From: Pegoplata infirma
Lineage: Eukaryota > Arthropoda > Insecta > Diptera > Anthomyiidae
NCBI GenBank assembly: GCA_963921195.1
Contig: OY992537.1
Span: 151,995,844 to 152,059,843 of the forward strand
Length of the DNA stretch: 64,000 bases
Reading direction: 5' to 3'
Made by a program: the position numbers and the translations under genes. Shown here piece after piece: positions 11,037-22,620 of this stretch; position 1 is the first letter of the stretch, and every line of letters begins with the position of its first letter. Below the pieces are notes generated by a model. That model did no database searches. It worked only from the letters and a program-made list of their open reading frames with translations, and was not told the origin of the DNA.

Positions 11037-11387
11037 AGGCGTATTTTGTTGGCATAATTATCAGTGTTCTGCCATATAAAGTTCACATTAGTGTTAACGC
11101 TTAAAATTTTAGAAGTTAAAAATTAACTTGCATTCATTGTGAATGATTCTCTTATTGTTAATGGCTCTCTTTGGTATTAATAAAAAAGATAAATGTTTTT
11201 GTGTTGCATTCAAGCTAAATTGCATTTAATTAACTAATTTTATCAATATTTCATCGAAAATGTGTAATATTTTACAAAACTATTCCAAACGACGCTAAAT
11301 AAAATTGAGAAATTTATGGAAGTTAACGTTTCGTTTTTTTCGTTTTGATGCATGTTAACAATCTAAGTTTGCCAACAAAAAAGGCCT
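11037..11387 (+). mobile_element. AGGC element, copy 1
   Basis: The ends aggcgtattttgttggcat and inverted gccaacaaaaaaggcct are flanked by ttt (3 bp). A second, inverted copy of similar length (352 bp) lies at 46688-47039, with att on both sides. Two independent copies define the boundaries; the 3-bp TSD resembles PIF/Harbinger, which is inferred. It truncates the gag-like ORF. Confidence 0.8.
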
Positions 11388-11412
11388 TTTGTAGCAGAAC
11401 AACAAACAAACG

Positions 11413-11545
11413 ACAGTGAAGCAAGCCGATGCAAAATTTTCGGCGGCGGCTGAAGAGCAAAAATTTTCGGCGGCGTTTCGGCTGCGCGCCGCGTTTTTTT
11501 TAGAACAGCGCGGATGAAAAAAAAATTCGGCTGCACCGCTATTGT
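11413..11545. mobile_element. GC-rich MITE, copy 2 (diverged)
   Basis: The start cagtgaagcaagccgatgc matches the left end of the 202-bp MITE at 10741, and cggcggcg repeats follow. The right end (ttcggctgcaccgctattg) is weakly inverted. No TSD is clear, so the right edge is approximate. Confidence 0.55.
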
Positions 11546-12664
11546 ATAGTAAAAAACGGTTTAAAACTAGTCATATTAATCACGATATCCTACCGAACAA
11601 GTGGTCGATATAACATTCAGCATAGATGAGAACTTTAGGGACCAATTAAATAATGGTTTAATTACCATTTTATTGGAGTTATGGTAACAAGTAAGAAAAT
11701 TATAGTAGGTCAAGACCAGTGACGTTCCGTCTAATGTGCGGAGGTGTTCTCTGAACACCTAGCATTTTTCCCTCAAATAAGTCAGTGTTATGTTTTTATA
11801 ATTTTTTTCAAATGTCCAAAAATATTTTCGCACATATAATTCGACGTGATCTCATAGCTGAAAATGTACACTTTCAGTAGGTATATCATTTTTTATTTTC
11901 CGTCGTTTCATAAAAAAGTTATGCCAAATTTTGTAAGCATGAATGCAATTGTTTCCAACAGTTAAGTGAATGTGCGACAAAATTTAAAGAACAAACGAAG
12001 TTGTTGGGTTGTTCTTAGCATTGTTGCGCACACTCAACTAGTGTTAAATTACAACAACTACTACAAACAAAATATAAATTTTTAAAGGCATTTTTGTGCG
12101 GCAAATTAAGTGGCACAAGTAATTTTAAGAGGTGATATCTTTTTACTGGAAAGAGCTATTGCTTTAATTTAAAAGCCATATAATACTTTGGGATATTATC
12201 TATGATTGTCGTTACAGATATCATTTAAATTTTACATACAAGGTTGCCAAATGGTTGTCTAAAAAACACACCTTTTTACATGTTTTTTGGTTTTAAACAA
12301 CAAAAAAAATTTTTTTTTTGTTTTAAATATTGAAAAACATGAAGGTTTATTTGATGCACGTTAATTTTATTGTGATGATGTGAGGAAGAAAATATTTCGG
12401 CGATTGTTAATATTTTCAGTTAAAGGGTGCATTGCGTTTTACCATTTATTTTTGGCAAAAGAAATTATTTTTCGCCAACATTAATTGTAACGCAAAATTC
12501 GTTTTAAAACAATTTTTTTAAATACAGATGTAGGAATTCTTAAAGATACAAACATTTTTATTTAAAAACAAATTTACTGGTTAATTTTTTAAGTAAACTA
12601 ATAAAGTTAATTACACAATTATTTTAGTGTGTCAACTAGTGTACTTTCCATTAAATCACACAAC
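11546..12664. other. Unassigned AT-rich DNA with one hAT-type end
   Basis: The only recognisable item is a solo end at 11717, cagtgacgttccgtctaatg followed by gtgttctc, related to the hAT MITE at 1032. Its inverted partner was not found. No ORF with recognisable content is present. Confidence 0.5.
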
Positions 12665-12672
12665 CCTACAAA

Positions 12673-13439
12673 CATTGGCGTAGATAGCCCTGTCTGGGGG
12701 GGGCTTAGCCCCCCCCAGAAAAATTTTAGCCCCCCCCAGAATTTTATTCATTCACATTTTTTTTTTAATAATTTAATGATTTCATTCATTTTTGCAACAA
12801 TAAATAATAATAATGAACCTTAAGGACTCTTTATGACTATTCTACGAGTCTTAAGGACTCGTAATGATTATTGTATTAGATCTAATAGCTTTTCCCATTG
12901 AAAAATAGACTGAGTTATTGAAAAAAGTTTTTATATGAATCTGATGTTTTTGTCAGTAATAAAAACTTTACCGAATCTTAGGGGTTTAACTTCACAAAAA
13001 CATTTTAACTTCTTTGATTTAAAAAAGCTTCTAAATTCTAATGGGTTTTTTATAGACAAAAGTTATTGGAAGAAAAAATCTAAGAATTTTGACTAATAAT
13101 CATCAACTTTTGCAATCATCAGAACTTTTTCTTGAAAAAAATCATAGTAATCTAATGATTTTACTATAAGAAAAACATTAAAAATCTTTCATTCTCAAAA
13201 CGTATTTGGGAGTTCTAAATTTCCGAAAAATTTTCAGAATCAAAATTTGTTAAAAAAAATATTAATTTTTAACAGCATTCGGGGGGCATTCGTTTCTGGG
13301 ACACCTAGACGCATGTTAACGGGAACGCTTCAGGAATAGGTCTGGGTTTTTCTATTAAAAAAAAATACCAAAAAAAATACAAAAAATCTAGGGGGGGGGC
13401 TTTAGCCCCCCCCAGAAATATTGGCTTCCTACGCCAATG
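12673..13439. mobile_element. hAT-like element with poly-C/poly-G hairpins
   Basis: The ends cattggcgtagatagcc and inverted ggcttcctacgccaatg are flanked by the perfect 8-bp TSD cctacaaa (12665-12672 and 13440-13447). Just inside each end, runs of 8-9 G and 8 C form short hairpins (gggggggcttagccccccc on the left). No transposase is seen. Confidence 0.9.
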
Positions 13440-13467
13440 CCTACAAATTCAGAAAAATTCACTTTTC

Positions 13468-14459
13468 CAGCAATTGCAATACATAAACTATATTTATTTT
13501 GAATTTCTGATTTAAAATCTGACTTCCAATTGTTTTTGTCGCGTATCGTTTTTCAGAAAATCGCGTTTGAAAATGCAAAACCCCAAATTTAGTACTTTTT
13601 TCATTCCACTATTACGTATTTTTACATTGGTGTCAAAAATAGGACTTAATTTTATAGACAAATTAACGTCGTGATTCTAAATCGCATTTTTAAATTAAAA
13701 TAACTCAACTGTGATCCTTATTGACCGTCATCTTTTAATTCCAAATCTGCGATCAACAAATTTCTAGAACCTTTTGTTGTTTGTACTTTGTGTGTATTGA
13801 AAAAGCAAAATTTCTTAAAAAGAGCAATAACAATTTTTTTTTCTTGTTGGGCCGACAAGATATAGCCCTAGATATGTGCATGTTCTTAAAAATATTTTTT
13901 TTAAACCATACACACAGAAAAATGAAAATGAGATTCAATCACTAAAATGATTATATCAATTTCCAGCAATTGCAATACATAAACTATATTTATTTTGAAT
14001 TTCTGATTTAAAATCTGACTTCCAATTGTTTTTGTCGCGTATCGTTTTTCAGAAAATCGCGTTTGAAAATGCAAAACCCCAAATTTAGTACTTTTTTCAT
14101 TCCACTATTACGTATTTTTACATTGGTGTCAATAATAGGACTTAATTTTATAGACAAATTAACGTCGTGATTCTAAATCGCATTTTTAAATTAAAATAAC
14201 TCAACTGTGATCCTTATTGACCGTCATCTTTTAATTCCAAATCTGCGATCAACAAATTTCTAGAACCTTTTGTTGTTTGTACTTTTTGTGTATTGAAAAA
14301 GCAAAATTTCTTGAAAAGAGCAATAACAATTTTTTTTTCTTGTTGGGCCGACAAGATATAGCCCTAGATATGTGCATGTTCTTAAAAATATTTTTTTTAA
14401 ACCATACACACAGAAAAATGAAAATGAGATTCAATCACTAAAATGATTATATCAATTAC
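13468..14459. repeat. 496-bp tandem duplication, nearly identical
   Basis: Units 13468-13963 and 13964-14459 start ccagcaattgcaatac and end atgattatatcaatt. Only a handful of substitutions were noticed (for example tgtcaaaaatagg versus tgtcaataatagg, and cttaaaaagag versus cttgaaaagag). The duplication is therefore recent or homogenised. The matching short open frames on the minus strand are by-products. Confidence 0.95.
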
Positions 14460-15264
14460 TTTTTTAATTGATTTTGCACCTATCACGAAAGTGATAGTAT
14501 GAATTACTAAAATTTGTAAAAGTTTAATAAGAAAAAAGTGCATATACATATTTTCAATTAAAAAAGTGATAAAAAATTTTCAAAAAAGTAATTAAAAAAA
14601 TGATTGTATCAATTACATAAAATAATAAAATTTATAGCTTAAAAATGTCCCACTTTATAAATAAAAACAAATATGGATAAAAAATAGGAATTTATTGTTT
14701 ATTATTAACAGAACAAAATCAGAACATATAAAATAAAATGGCACTGAACATTAACACAATAAGTTAGCCTCTTCAATTAATTGTTTAAATTATGTAAAAG
14801 CCGGCTAAAAGGTAAACAGCCATCACAGACGCGCTTATAGATGAAACAACTGTATATGGACTAAACTTAAGATGTTGTTTTAATGCGGTTTCCACGGGCT
14901 GAGCTGGAGTCTCTTCGGTATATTTGCAATTGTCCTTACAAATTCCAAAATTTTAATCAAGCAGACGTTACAAAATTTTATGTCACAACACCAGAATCCA
15001 GAAAAAAAAATTATTGTTTTATTAGAGGCACAGTCATATTATATAAGAATTTAAGAACGCATAATGTGCAGTTCACACTTGCTATTTTTGAGAGTTTAAG
15101 GGCTACGTGTTTAAAAAATTATTTTTCTGTATCCATTACGTTTTTATTCTGTTACTGGTGTTTTGTTAATCAACTTGTTTAAGGTCGTAAGTGTGAACCC
15201 CATATAAGAAAAAAATTGACCCGTGTAATCGCAATTGGCAAAAGATCTAAAATCGAAAAAGGGG
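14460..15264. other. Unassigned region
   Basis: AT-rich DNA with short palindromes such as tatcacgaaagtgata near 14480. One 99-codon open frame (14883-15182) has no recognisable motif or start context, and I do not call it a gene. Confidence 0.5.
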
Positions 15265-15271
15265 CCCCCTG

Positions 15272-15571
15272 CACAGACTATATTCAGACTCGACAGTAGA
15301 GTTTTATAAGAAAAAATGGGGAAAACCTAATCGATTTTAGGAGAAAACACAGCGGTTTTTAGTCCGTTTTACGCTAACATGGCAACATTTTCTACGACTT
15401 AGGAGTGAGTGAAACTACAAAAACCGATCTGGCATCCATTTTTCTTTTGGCGCGTTATATCAGTTTTCTCTTTCTAACCTAATTCGTAGAATAATTTGAA
15501 AATACTAACCATATGGTTAAAGAATACTTTTTTGACACCTGTCACTTATGTCGAGTCTGTATTAGTCTGTG
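15272..15571. mobile_element. CACAGAC MITE, copy 2 (300 bp, intact)
   Basis: The ends cacagactatattcagactc and inverted attagtctgtg have the perfect 7-bp TSD ccccctg (15265-15271 and 15572-15578). It lies in inverted orientation relative to copy 1 and provides the uninterrupted reference for it. Confidence 0.93.
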
Positions 15572-15578
15572 CCCCCTG

Positions 15579-15965
15579 CATGATAACCCATTTCGATCAT
15601 CTTTTTCAAAAAAATATTTATGTATGAAAAAGGATGAAGTTCAGGTATATTTTGTTACAAATGTTAAGTCTCATCTTTCTGCAATTAAAAAATATCACCC
15701 CTTGACCACCGGAATTTATTTAGTTTAGGCTTTTAATTTTTTTATTAATTCCACTAATTGAAACATTTTGAAACTATTTATTTTGAAAATAACGAAATAA
15801 ATTAATAAAATAGCAAATAAATCCAAATTTTAAAATTGCATAAAAAGTTGAAATACAGTCTTTTCTGGAATAACGGAACATTAAAATTTTTTTTACAAGA
15901 GTTTTGAGATCAGCCGGTACTAATTTTACTAAATAGGTACCTTTAAAAAAAAAAAAAAACGAATC
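15579..15965. other. Unassigned AT-rich DNA
   Basis: Nothing recognisable is seen here beyond a 14-bp A run just before the TA-flanked element at 15968. Confidence 0.5.
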
Positions 15966-15967
15966 TA

Positions 15968-16459
15968 CCCGAGTAAAAAAGTTTTTTATATAATTTTATA
16001 TAATTATATAAAATTTGATAAAATTATATATAATTATATAAAATTATATAAAGAAGTTTTTGTTTTCAAAAAATTTGATAAAATTATATATAATTTGATA
16101 AAATTATATGAAATCTTATATAATTTTATAAAATTTTATCAAATTATATATAATTTGATATAATTTTATAAAATTTTATATAAAACAAATTTTGATGAAA
16201 TTATATATAATTTGATAAAATTATATATAATTTTATCTAATTTTATAAAATTTTATCAAATTATATATAATTAGATATAATTTTATAAAATTTTATATAA
16301 AAAAATTCGGATATAATTATATATAATTTTATAAAATTATATATAATTTTATCTAATTTTATCAAATATATATAATTATATATAATTTTATCAAATATAT
16401 ATAATTATAGATAATTTTATGAAATTATATATAATTATATATAAACTTTTTTACTCGGG
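15968..16459. mobile_element. TA-flanked MITE with TATA minisatellite core
   Basis: The ends cccgagtaaaaaagtttttt and inverted aacttttttactcggg are flanked by TA (15966-15967 and 16460-16461). The core is a degenerate array of attatatataattttataaa-like units. Related right ends occur at about 31574 and 31901. Confidence 0.85.
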
Positions 16460-16600
16460 TATGTCCAAAATGGGTTAAGCATGTACTATTTAGTTTAACT
16501 TAATTCTGAATGCAAATACTGCTAAAAAATATATTTTTTTTTAAAGGTGTTTTTCAAAAAAAAACATCCCTCACGCAAAAATTCGACTTACTCTCTAGAC

Positions 16601-18386
16601 CAATAGTTCTCAAACGGTGGGTCGCGACCCCCTAGGGGGCCACGGAAGCATTTCTAGGGGATCTCGAAAAGTTTAGTAAATATCATGCTAAAATTATTAA
16701 AATAAAATATACAAGCAAAGTATATTTTTTTGGAAATTGCTGAGTTATCCAAATATAAAAATTCATGGCTACGTTAGGATCTGTCAATGTATGCCTATTT
16801 TTAACTTATCTGTGGGCTTCAAAATAGTCTGGAAAAGATATAATTTAATTTACCCCCTTTTTCCGTTCCTTACACCGAATAATCCATGTCCGTGTGGATC
16901 TGATGTTACGCACTACTTATATGCATGTCAAAATCACAATTTTACCATAATTCATATAATTTTTTCGTCCAAAGTTTAAGAATTTTAAATCCGACAACTT
17001 TAGAATATGCTCCATCTTCAATACTATTAACTTGGCCATTTTCAGCTTCATAGCTCGTTAGGGCAATGTTTAAAAAACACAATTTTTAAATCTGACTACT
17101 TCAGGATATGATTGCCAGGACTACATGCTATCAGCATCCTTGCTCAATTGGGGACTTTTAAAACAGCTAAAATGTTAAAAAACTGTGTTGAAAAAAATCG
17201 CCCCATGTTAGGATCTAGCCCCCATAAAAACGTCCCCTTTAAATTTGGCAAAAACTACTCTTAAAACCGTATTATAATAAGTATACTTTCGAAATTAAGC
17301 AAATAAAAGCATTTAAAAATAATCATTGCAAATTTTACAGAAAACGGACCAGTTTCTTTGCATTCCCCAGGGATCCAATCAGTCCATATTTGGATTTGAT
17401 AATATGGTCTGTCTTTACACTCAAAAAAAAAAAAACTGTAATGTTAGCAAAAAAAGCTTGTAAACCTGCAAGAAAATTTGCTGATTTTGAACCCACATTT
17501 TTTTGCTAAAGTTAGCAAAAATGTTTTGCCAATAATTAGTTAACTAAATTTTTTTTTTTTGACTTAGTTCATACACATTTGAGGACCCCATTGGGTTCGG
17601 ACCCGATAGGTCCAGACCCCGATGGGCCTAGACTTAGTTGGGTTCCTTAAAAATCGTCATAGTTTTTGATCCAAAATTTGTGTCCGTTTCGCTCTACCTT
17701 GCTTAGTTTTTGAGATACGTGATACTGAGGTCTTGAGAATTAGAAAACTCGATAACTTCAAAAATATTACTCGGAGAGCTTTTGACTATTTTGCGGTCTT
17801 GTTCTACGTATTGAGAGCTACAAAAATGCTTTTGCACTTTTTGTTGTGTCGGCAATATTTACCGAGATATGAGTATTTAAAAATTTTCGGGAATGCTAAC
17901 TTTTTTGGATCCAAAGTTAGGGCCCATTAGGGTCCACACATGTGAAGAGGACCCGCGAAAGTATGGAGATTCTAAGAACCAAAAATGCCCTCCAGTTTGC
18001 TCTATCTGGCTTAGTTTCCGAGATAGCGCCATTTTAAGTTTTCTGAAAATAAAAAAAAATTTACCATTTATTTTTGCTAATGTTAGCAAAAAATCTTGTA
18101 AAAATGTTGTCAACTCAATTTCAAATTTAGCAAAAGAAATTAGTTCAAAGTTTGTTTAAAACTGCTAATGTGCTAAATAAATTTTACAAGAATTTTTTGC
18201 TAACATGCTAATCTCAACTAAAAATTTGCTAAAAGTTAGCTAACTACCATTAGCAAAAAAAAATTAGTAAATCTACTAACGTATTTTTTGAGTGTACCGA
18301 CTTTAATTTTCTCACTTGTTGGGGGGTCGCGAGAAATTTGAAATATTGAAAAGGGGTCGCGATGCAAAAGTTAGTGAGGAGCTCTG
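16601..18386. mobile_element. hAT element, CAATAGTTCTCA ends
   Basis: The ends caatagttctcaaacgg and inverted gttagtgaggagctctg are flanked by the perfect 8-bp TSD ctctagac (16593-16600 and 18387-18394). Both sides have ggtcgcga boxes just inside. The ends resemble the CAGTGGTTCTCAAAC ends of many animal hAT elements. No transposase domain was recognised. It hosts a TA-flanked element at 17418-18294. Confidence 0.88.
17418..18294. mobile_element. TA-flanked element with GTTAGCAAA repeats
   Basis: The ends cactcaaaaaaaaaaaaact and inverted tattttttgagtg are flanked by TA (17416-17417 and 18295-18296). The subterminal regions repeat gttagcaaaaa and gctaacatgcta. The middle contains diverged tandem blocks (gttttTgagatacgtg / tttccgagatagcgcc) resembling the cgagatatcg boxes of the element at 6726. 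Confidence 0.78.
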
Positions 18387-18420
18387 CTCTAGACACTCAC
18401 TCAGAATTTTTCAACTCACA

Positions 18421-19971
18421 ATCACGTGATTTAAATGAAAATCACTTTTTTGAGTCACGCAAATCACGGGACCAGCGACCATCTCCAATTCAAATACATA
18501 AACAAGATACAAGTGTCTCTTCATTTGTTTAATCTATAACATCTGTAAATTTTATTTAAAATGAAGTGTCCACCCTTGAAAAAGTTTCCTTGTAGGTTTT
18601 AATCCAAAAAGTTTCAAGGCACTTATTTATTACTAGGGCAAGTACTTTAATGAAAATGCATGTTTTTACTCGGCACTTTAATCATACAACAAACTTAATA
18701 TCTATCCAATCAAGAAATTTGCAATGAAATGGCATCGATTTGTAGTTGCATATTTTTGCATATTTTGGTATAAATGCATATTTTTGCATATTTTCATATA
18801 AGTTGGACTATTTTTAAATTTTTACCAATATTTTATCAAAACTTTCTTGGGAAAATTCAAAACCTATCGCCTATTTCTTATGGAAAAAAATATTTTTATT
18901 TACAGAAATTATATTCTGAGTCATTTCTTATAGAAATTGCTTCTGGATGTATATTTTTTAGATTCTGAAAAATGTTTCCTATTTTTAATGTTCCTATTAT
19001 GATACATTTTACTAATCGTAAAGAATAAATATTCCTACAGGAAAATTGCGGGGTCTTTTGTCTTTGAGTACATTTTTTGAGTTAAGAATGGGAAAATTCC
19101 GAAAAAAATGAAAAAAAAATTTTTAAAACAATATTTTTTCTGAAAAAAAAAATATTTAATATTAAAACTTTACTGGTTCTAAAAAAAATGTTACTTTTAA
19201 TCAAAAAATGTGTCAAAAAACAAAATATTTAGCTTATAAAAAATTATTTCCATTCAAAAATACCGCTGTAAGAACTGTCGAGGGCCTTAAAATGTTTGAC
19301 AAAATTGAATTTATGTTGACAAACCGTTTTTTTTGTAAAAACAATAATTTTTAAATGCATATTTTTTAAGTTTTAAGTGCATATTTTGGATTTTTAGACG
19401 CATATTATAGGCACATATTTTTGTTTTAGATGCATGAAAGTACTTGTCCTATTTATTACCTTAGTATAGTCACTTGAATTAAATGAAAATCACTCTATAA
19501 CCAAATGATTTAAATGAAAATCACTCACGCTCACGCGTGAATCACGGGACCAGAGACCATCTCTAATTCAAATACTTAAACAATAGGCAAGTGTCTCTTC
19601 ATTTGATTCATCTATAACATCTGTAAATTTTGTTAAAAATTAAGTGTCCACCTTGAAATAGTTTCCTTGTAGGTCCGATTTCAAAAAGTTTCAAGTCACT
19701 TATTAATTACCCTAATATAGTACTTATCAAAATCACTCTATAATCGCTCACGCCTGAATCACGTCATTTTTTGAGTCACGCAAATTACGGGACCACAGAC
19801 CATCTCTAATTTAAATACATAAACAAAAGACAAGTTTCTCTTCATTTGTTTCATCTATAACATCTGTAAATTTTATTAAAAATGAAGTGTCCACCCTGAA
19901 ATAGTTTCCTTGTAGGTCCGATTTCAAAAACTTTCAAGGCACTTATTTATTACCTTAATATAGGCTTATAC
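18421..19971. repeat. Three-copy tandem repeat (~248 bp), one copy split
   Basis: Successive copies share ccatctc(c/t)aatt, aacatctgtaaatttt, gtgtccacc and aagtttcaaggcacttatttattac, with landmarks at about 18479, 19557 and 19800. Allowing for the 826 bp of a hAT insertion, the period is about 245-252 bp. Each unit also carries tcacg-rich fragments (cacgtga, cacgcgtga) related to the GTGAGCG elements elsewhere. Confidence 0.85.
18634..19451. mobile_element. ATATGC-rich hAT MITE, copy C
   Basis: The ends tagggcaagtactttaatg and inverted tgcatgaaagtacttgtccta are flanked by the perfect 8-bp TSD tttattac (18626-18633 and 19452-19459). ATATTTTGCATA units fill both sides. At 818 bp it is the longest of the three copies, with extra AT-rich central sequence. 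Confidence 0.92.
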
Positions 19972-20816
19972 TCTGAATTTCAATCGGTTAACATTTACGA
20001 CCTGTAGAGACTTTTGGCCAAAAAACCTACCATCTCACCACAGTGTGCACTGTGGGGCGGACAGAAGGACGACTTACGTTAAATTTATTAATATTAACGA
20101 CAAAACCTTTTGCATACAAATACCAAAACCGATATAAGATAAATACCAATACTTATTAAAAACCGATACCGATTCGAGGCTAAAACCAATACCAATACCC
20201 AATACCTAAATAATACAAAACCAATACCGAAACCTATACCAATTCAACAAAAAATTAAAACCAATACCTATACCAATACTAATATAATTTTAAAAACCAA
20301 TACCAATACTTTTATCGAATTGGTACCCATCCTTGGTAAATTTTATTAAAAATAAAGTGTCCACCCTGAAATAGTTTCATTGTAGGTCCGATTTAAAAAA
20401 CTTTCAAGGCACTTATTTATTACCTTAATATAGGCTTATATTCTGAATTTCAAAAAAATCGGTTAACATTTATGACCTGTAGAGACTTTTGGCCAAAAAC
20501 CTACCATCTCGCCCCAGTGTGCACTGTGGGGCGGACAGAAGGGCGACTAACGTTAAATTAATTAATATTAACGACAAAACCTTTTGCATACAAATACCAA
20601 AACCGATATAAGATAAATACCAATACTTATTAAAAACCGATACCGATTCGAGGCTAAAACCAATACCAATACCCAATACCTAAATAATTCAAAACCAATA
20701 CCGAAACCTATACCAATTCAACAAAAAATGAAAACCAATACCTATACCAATACTAATATAATTTTAAAAACCAATACCAATGCCAATACTTTTATCGAAT
20801 TGGTACCCATCCTTGG
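19867..20816. repeat. Two-copy tandem duplication, ~475 bp, with ACCAATACC core
   Basis: Units 19867-20336 and 20337-20816 both run from taaattttattaaaaat to tacccatccttgg. Each holds the palindrome cagtgtgcactg, then about 230 bp of degenerate accaatacc/accgatacc motifs. The end cgaattggtacccatcc resembles hAT termini, so the unit may derive from part of a transposon. Confidence 0.88.
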
Positions 20817-21231
20817 TTTTGAGCGTATTACAAGCATTGCTCCAACAAAACTTTAAAACACGCTAAGCACTTGCAAAGCACACTTTAATTATTTCACAAA
20901 GAAATTATTACAAATTAAGTTTTTTTTTTTTGTTTAAGGTTTTTAGTTTTGTGCATTTATATTTAAAAAAATAAAAAATTCTTAGAACGCACTGGCAAGA
21001 TCGCCATATTATAATTTAAATGATAACACCATTTGTTGTCTACCGTTTGTTAGTTAATGTTCTTTATTAAATTTTTATTCTTAAAGCTAGGCCTAAATAT
21101 TTACATATGGAATATGCAATGCAAGCATATTCCCACGGTTAAGTTTGGCGTGTGTGGATATTGTGGTGTACAATAACCATACAGTTACTTTACTGAAGGT
21201 ATAGTAACTTCGACTTATCAAACACACTACA
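20817..21231. other. Unassigned AT-rich DNA
   Basis: No gene, paired inverted ends or array was recognised between the tandem duplication and the SINE. Confidence 0.5.
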
Positions 21232-21516
21232 CAACTTAGCGTATCGGTCTAGAGTGATCGTACCTAAGAGGCAGTTAATAGCAAAAACATTACAGATCAT
21301 GGGTTCAATCCTTGGCGGCTGCGATCTGTTAATAATTTTCACATATAGAATAAAATTGACTATTAACTGAATAAATTTGACATTAAAAGTTTTTCTGATG
21401 ATTATAAAAATAAATTTTTCTTTCACACCTTTCTCAATTCAAACCATATATAACATGATTAAAAAATTATAAAACATAATTATAATTAGAGCCTGAGCTC
21501 AACTGTCTTTACAGAA
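21232..21516 (+). mobile_element. tRNA-derived SINE, copy 1
   Basis: An A-box-like tagcgtatcggt (21237-21248) and B-box ggttcaatcc (21302-21311) lie 54 bp apart, as in a pol III promoter of a tRNA. The body then runs through ataattttcacatatag and agagcctgagct to ctgtctttacag. A second copy at 46205-46554 is colinear over the whole length, so this is a dispersed repeat, not a tRNA gene. No 3' oligo tail or TSD was resolved. Confidence 0.72.
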
Positions 21517-21639
21517 AAACAAAAAAATATATTATTTATCATTTTTTATTATTTTCAAGTTAAAAAAATATTTTTTTACGCTTAACAAAAGTTACTATTA
21601 AATTACAAATTAAATTCGCGATAAAATAAATAAAAAATT

Positions 21640-22620
21640 GTGGGGTAACACCTTGAAGATAGAAAAAATATATTCTCTACATACATTACTAATTTAGTTT
21701 TCCCCAGGGGAGCACAACTACAAAATGGAAATACGGCGAAGGTATGTTCAGAAAAAATGTAGGAGGCAAAAATTAATGGAGGTCAGCCTGCATTTACCGT
21801 TCCTAAAAGGCAGAATGGGAGCGGTAGGCGCAGATTTTATAAAAAAAAATTAAAAAATAAAAAAAATGTGTGGGGACACCCTTAAGGCTTTAAAATAGAG
21901 GGTAGGTTTGTTTGGGGAAAATGTTGGGGCTGAAAAAATATTGGGGATCGGTCACACATTTAACTTCTCTAGGGTCACCCCTGCGATAGTTAGAGCGGTG
22001 GGAGCAAGTTTTACAAAAATGTCATTTTGTGTGGGAGACCCCTTAGGAATTGGAGATATGGAATTGGTATGTTCAGAAGAAGTGTTGGGGGCTTAAAATT
22101 AATGGGAGTTGGTCTTGATAATGACCCCTCTAGGAGGCACCATTGGACCGGTAGGAGCTGATTTAATATGACAATTTAAGAAAAAATAAAAAAAAATGTA
22201 TGGGGACCACCCCAAGGATTGAAGATAGGGGGTAGGTATGTTCTAAGAAAATGTTGGGGTTGAAAAATATTGGGGGTCGGTCATACATTTGATTCCTCTA
22301 GGGTGACTTCTAGGACAGCTAGAGCGGTAGGAGCAAGATTTTTTAAAAATTGAACCTTTGTAAGGGACCCCCTTAGGGATTGGAGATAGGGCTTAGGTAT
22401 GTTTGGCAAAAGTGTTCAGGGGGAAAAAATAATGGGGGCCGGTCTCACATTTGACCCCTCTAGGAGCAAAACCAGGGGAGTTTTGGGGCTTTTTGTGGAT
22501 TTTTTCCCCTCTACGCCCAACTTTGACCCCGATGAGCGACCCCTAGATCCTATCCGACCTGCCCCATTTTTTGGCCCATGCATTTTTTTTACGAACCTCA
22601 CAAAATAAGCGGTTCTAGCG
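21640..22620 (+). repeat. ~165-bp tandem repeat array, about six units
   Basis: Units share gtatggggacc, gga(g/a)ataggg, ggtatgtt, aaaatgttgggg, gtcggtc and ctctaggg. Landmarks near 21725, 21890, 22050, 22215 and 22382 give a period of about 158-168 bp. The same unit makes up the interior of the palindrome at 59847-61790, so both belong to one family. Confidence 0.85.

Noticed and set aside
13753..14434. Pair of identical 61-codon minus-strand frames
   Set aside because: They are duplicated only because the 496-bp unit is duplicated; Lys/Phe low complexity with no domain.
14883..15182. 99-codon open frame as a host gene
   Set aside because: No recognisable motif, weak start context and unremarkable composition; chance is likely in AT-rich DNA of this length.
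21232..21320. Functional tRNA gene
   Set aside because: A/B boxes are present, but the anticodon arm and acceptor stem do not form a proper cloverleaf, and a colinear second copy extends about 200 bp further, as in a SINE.
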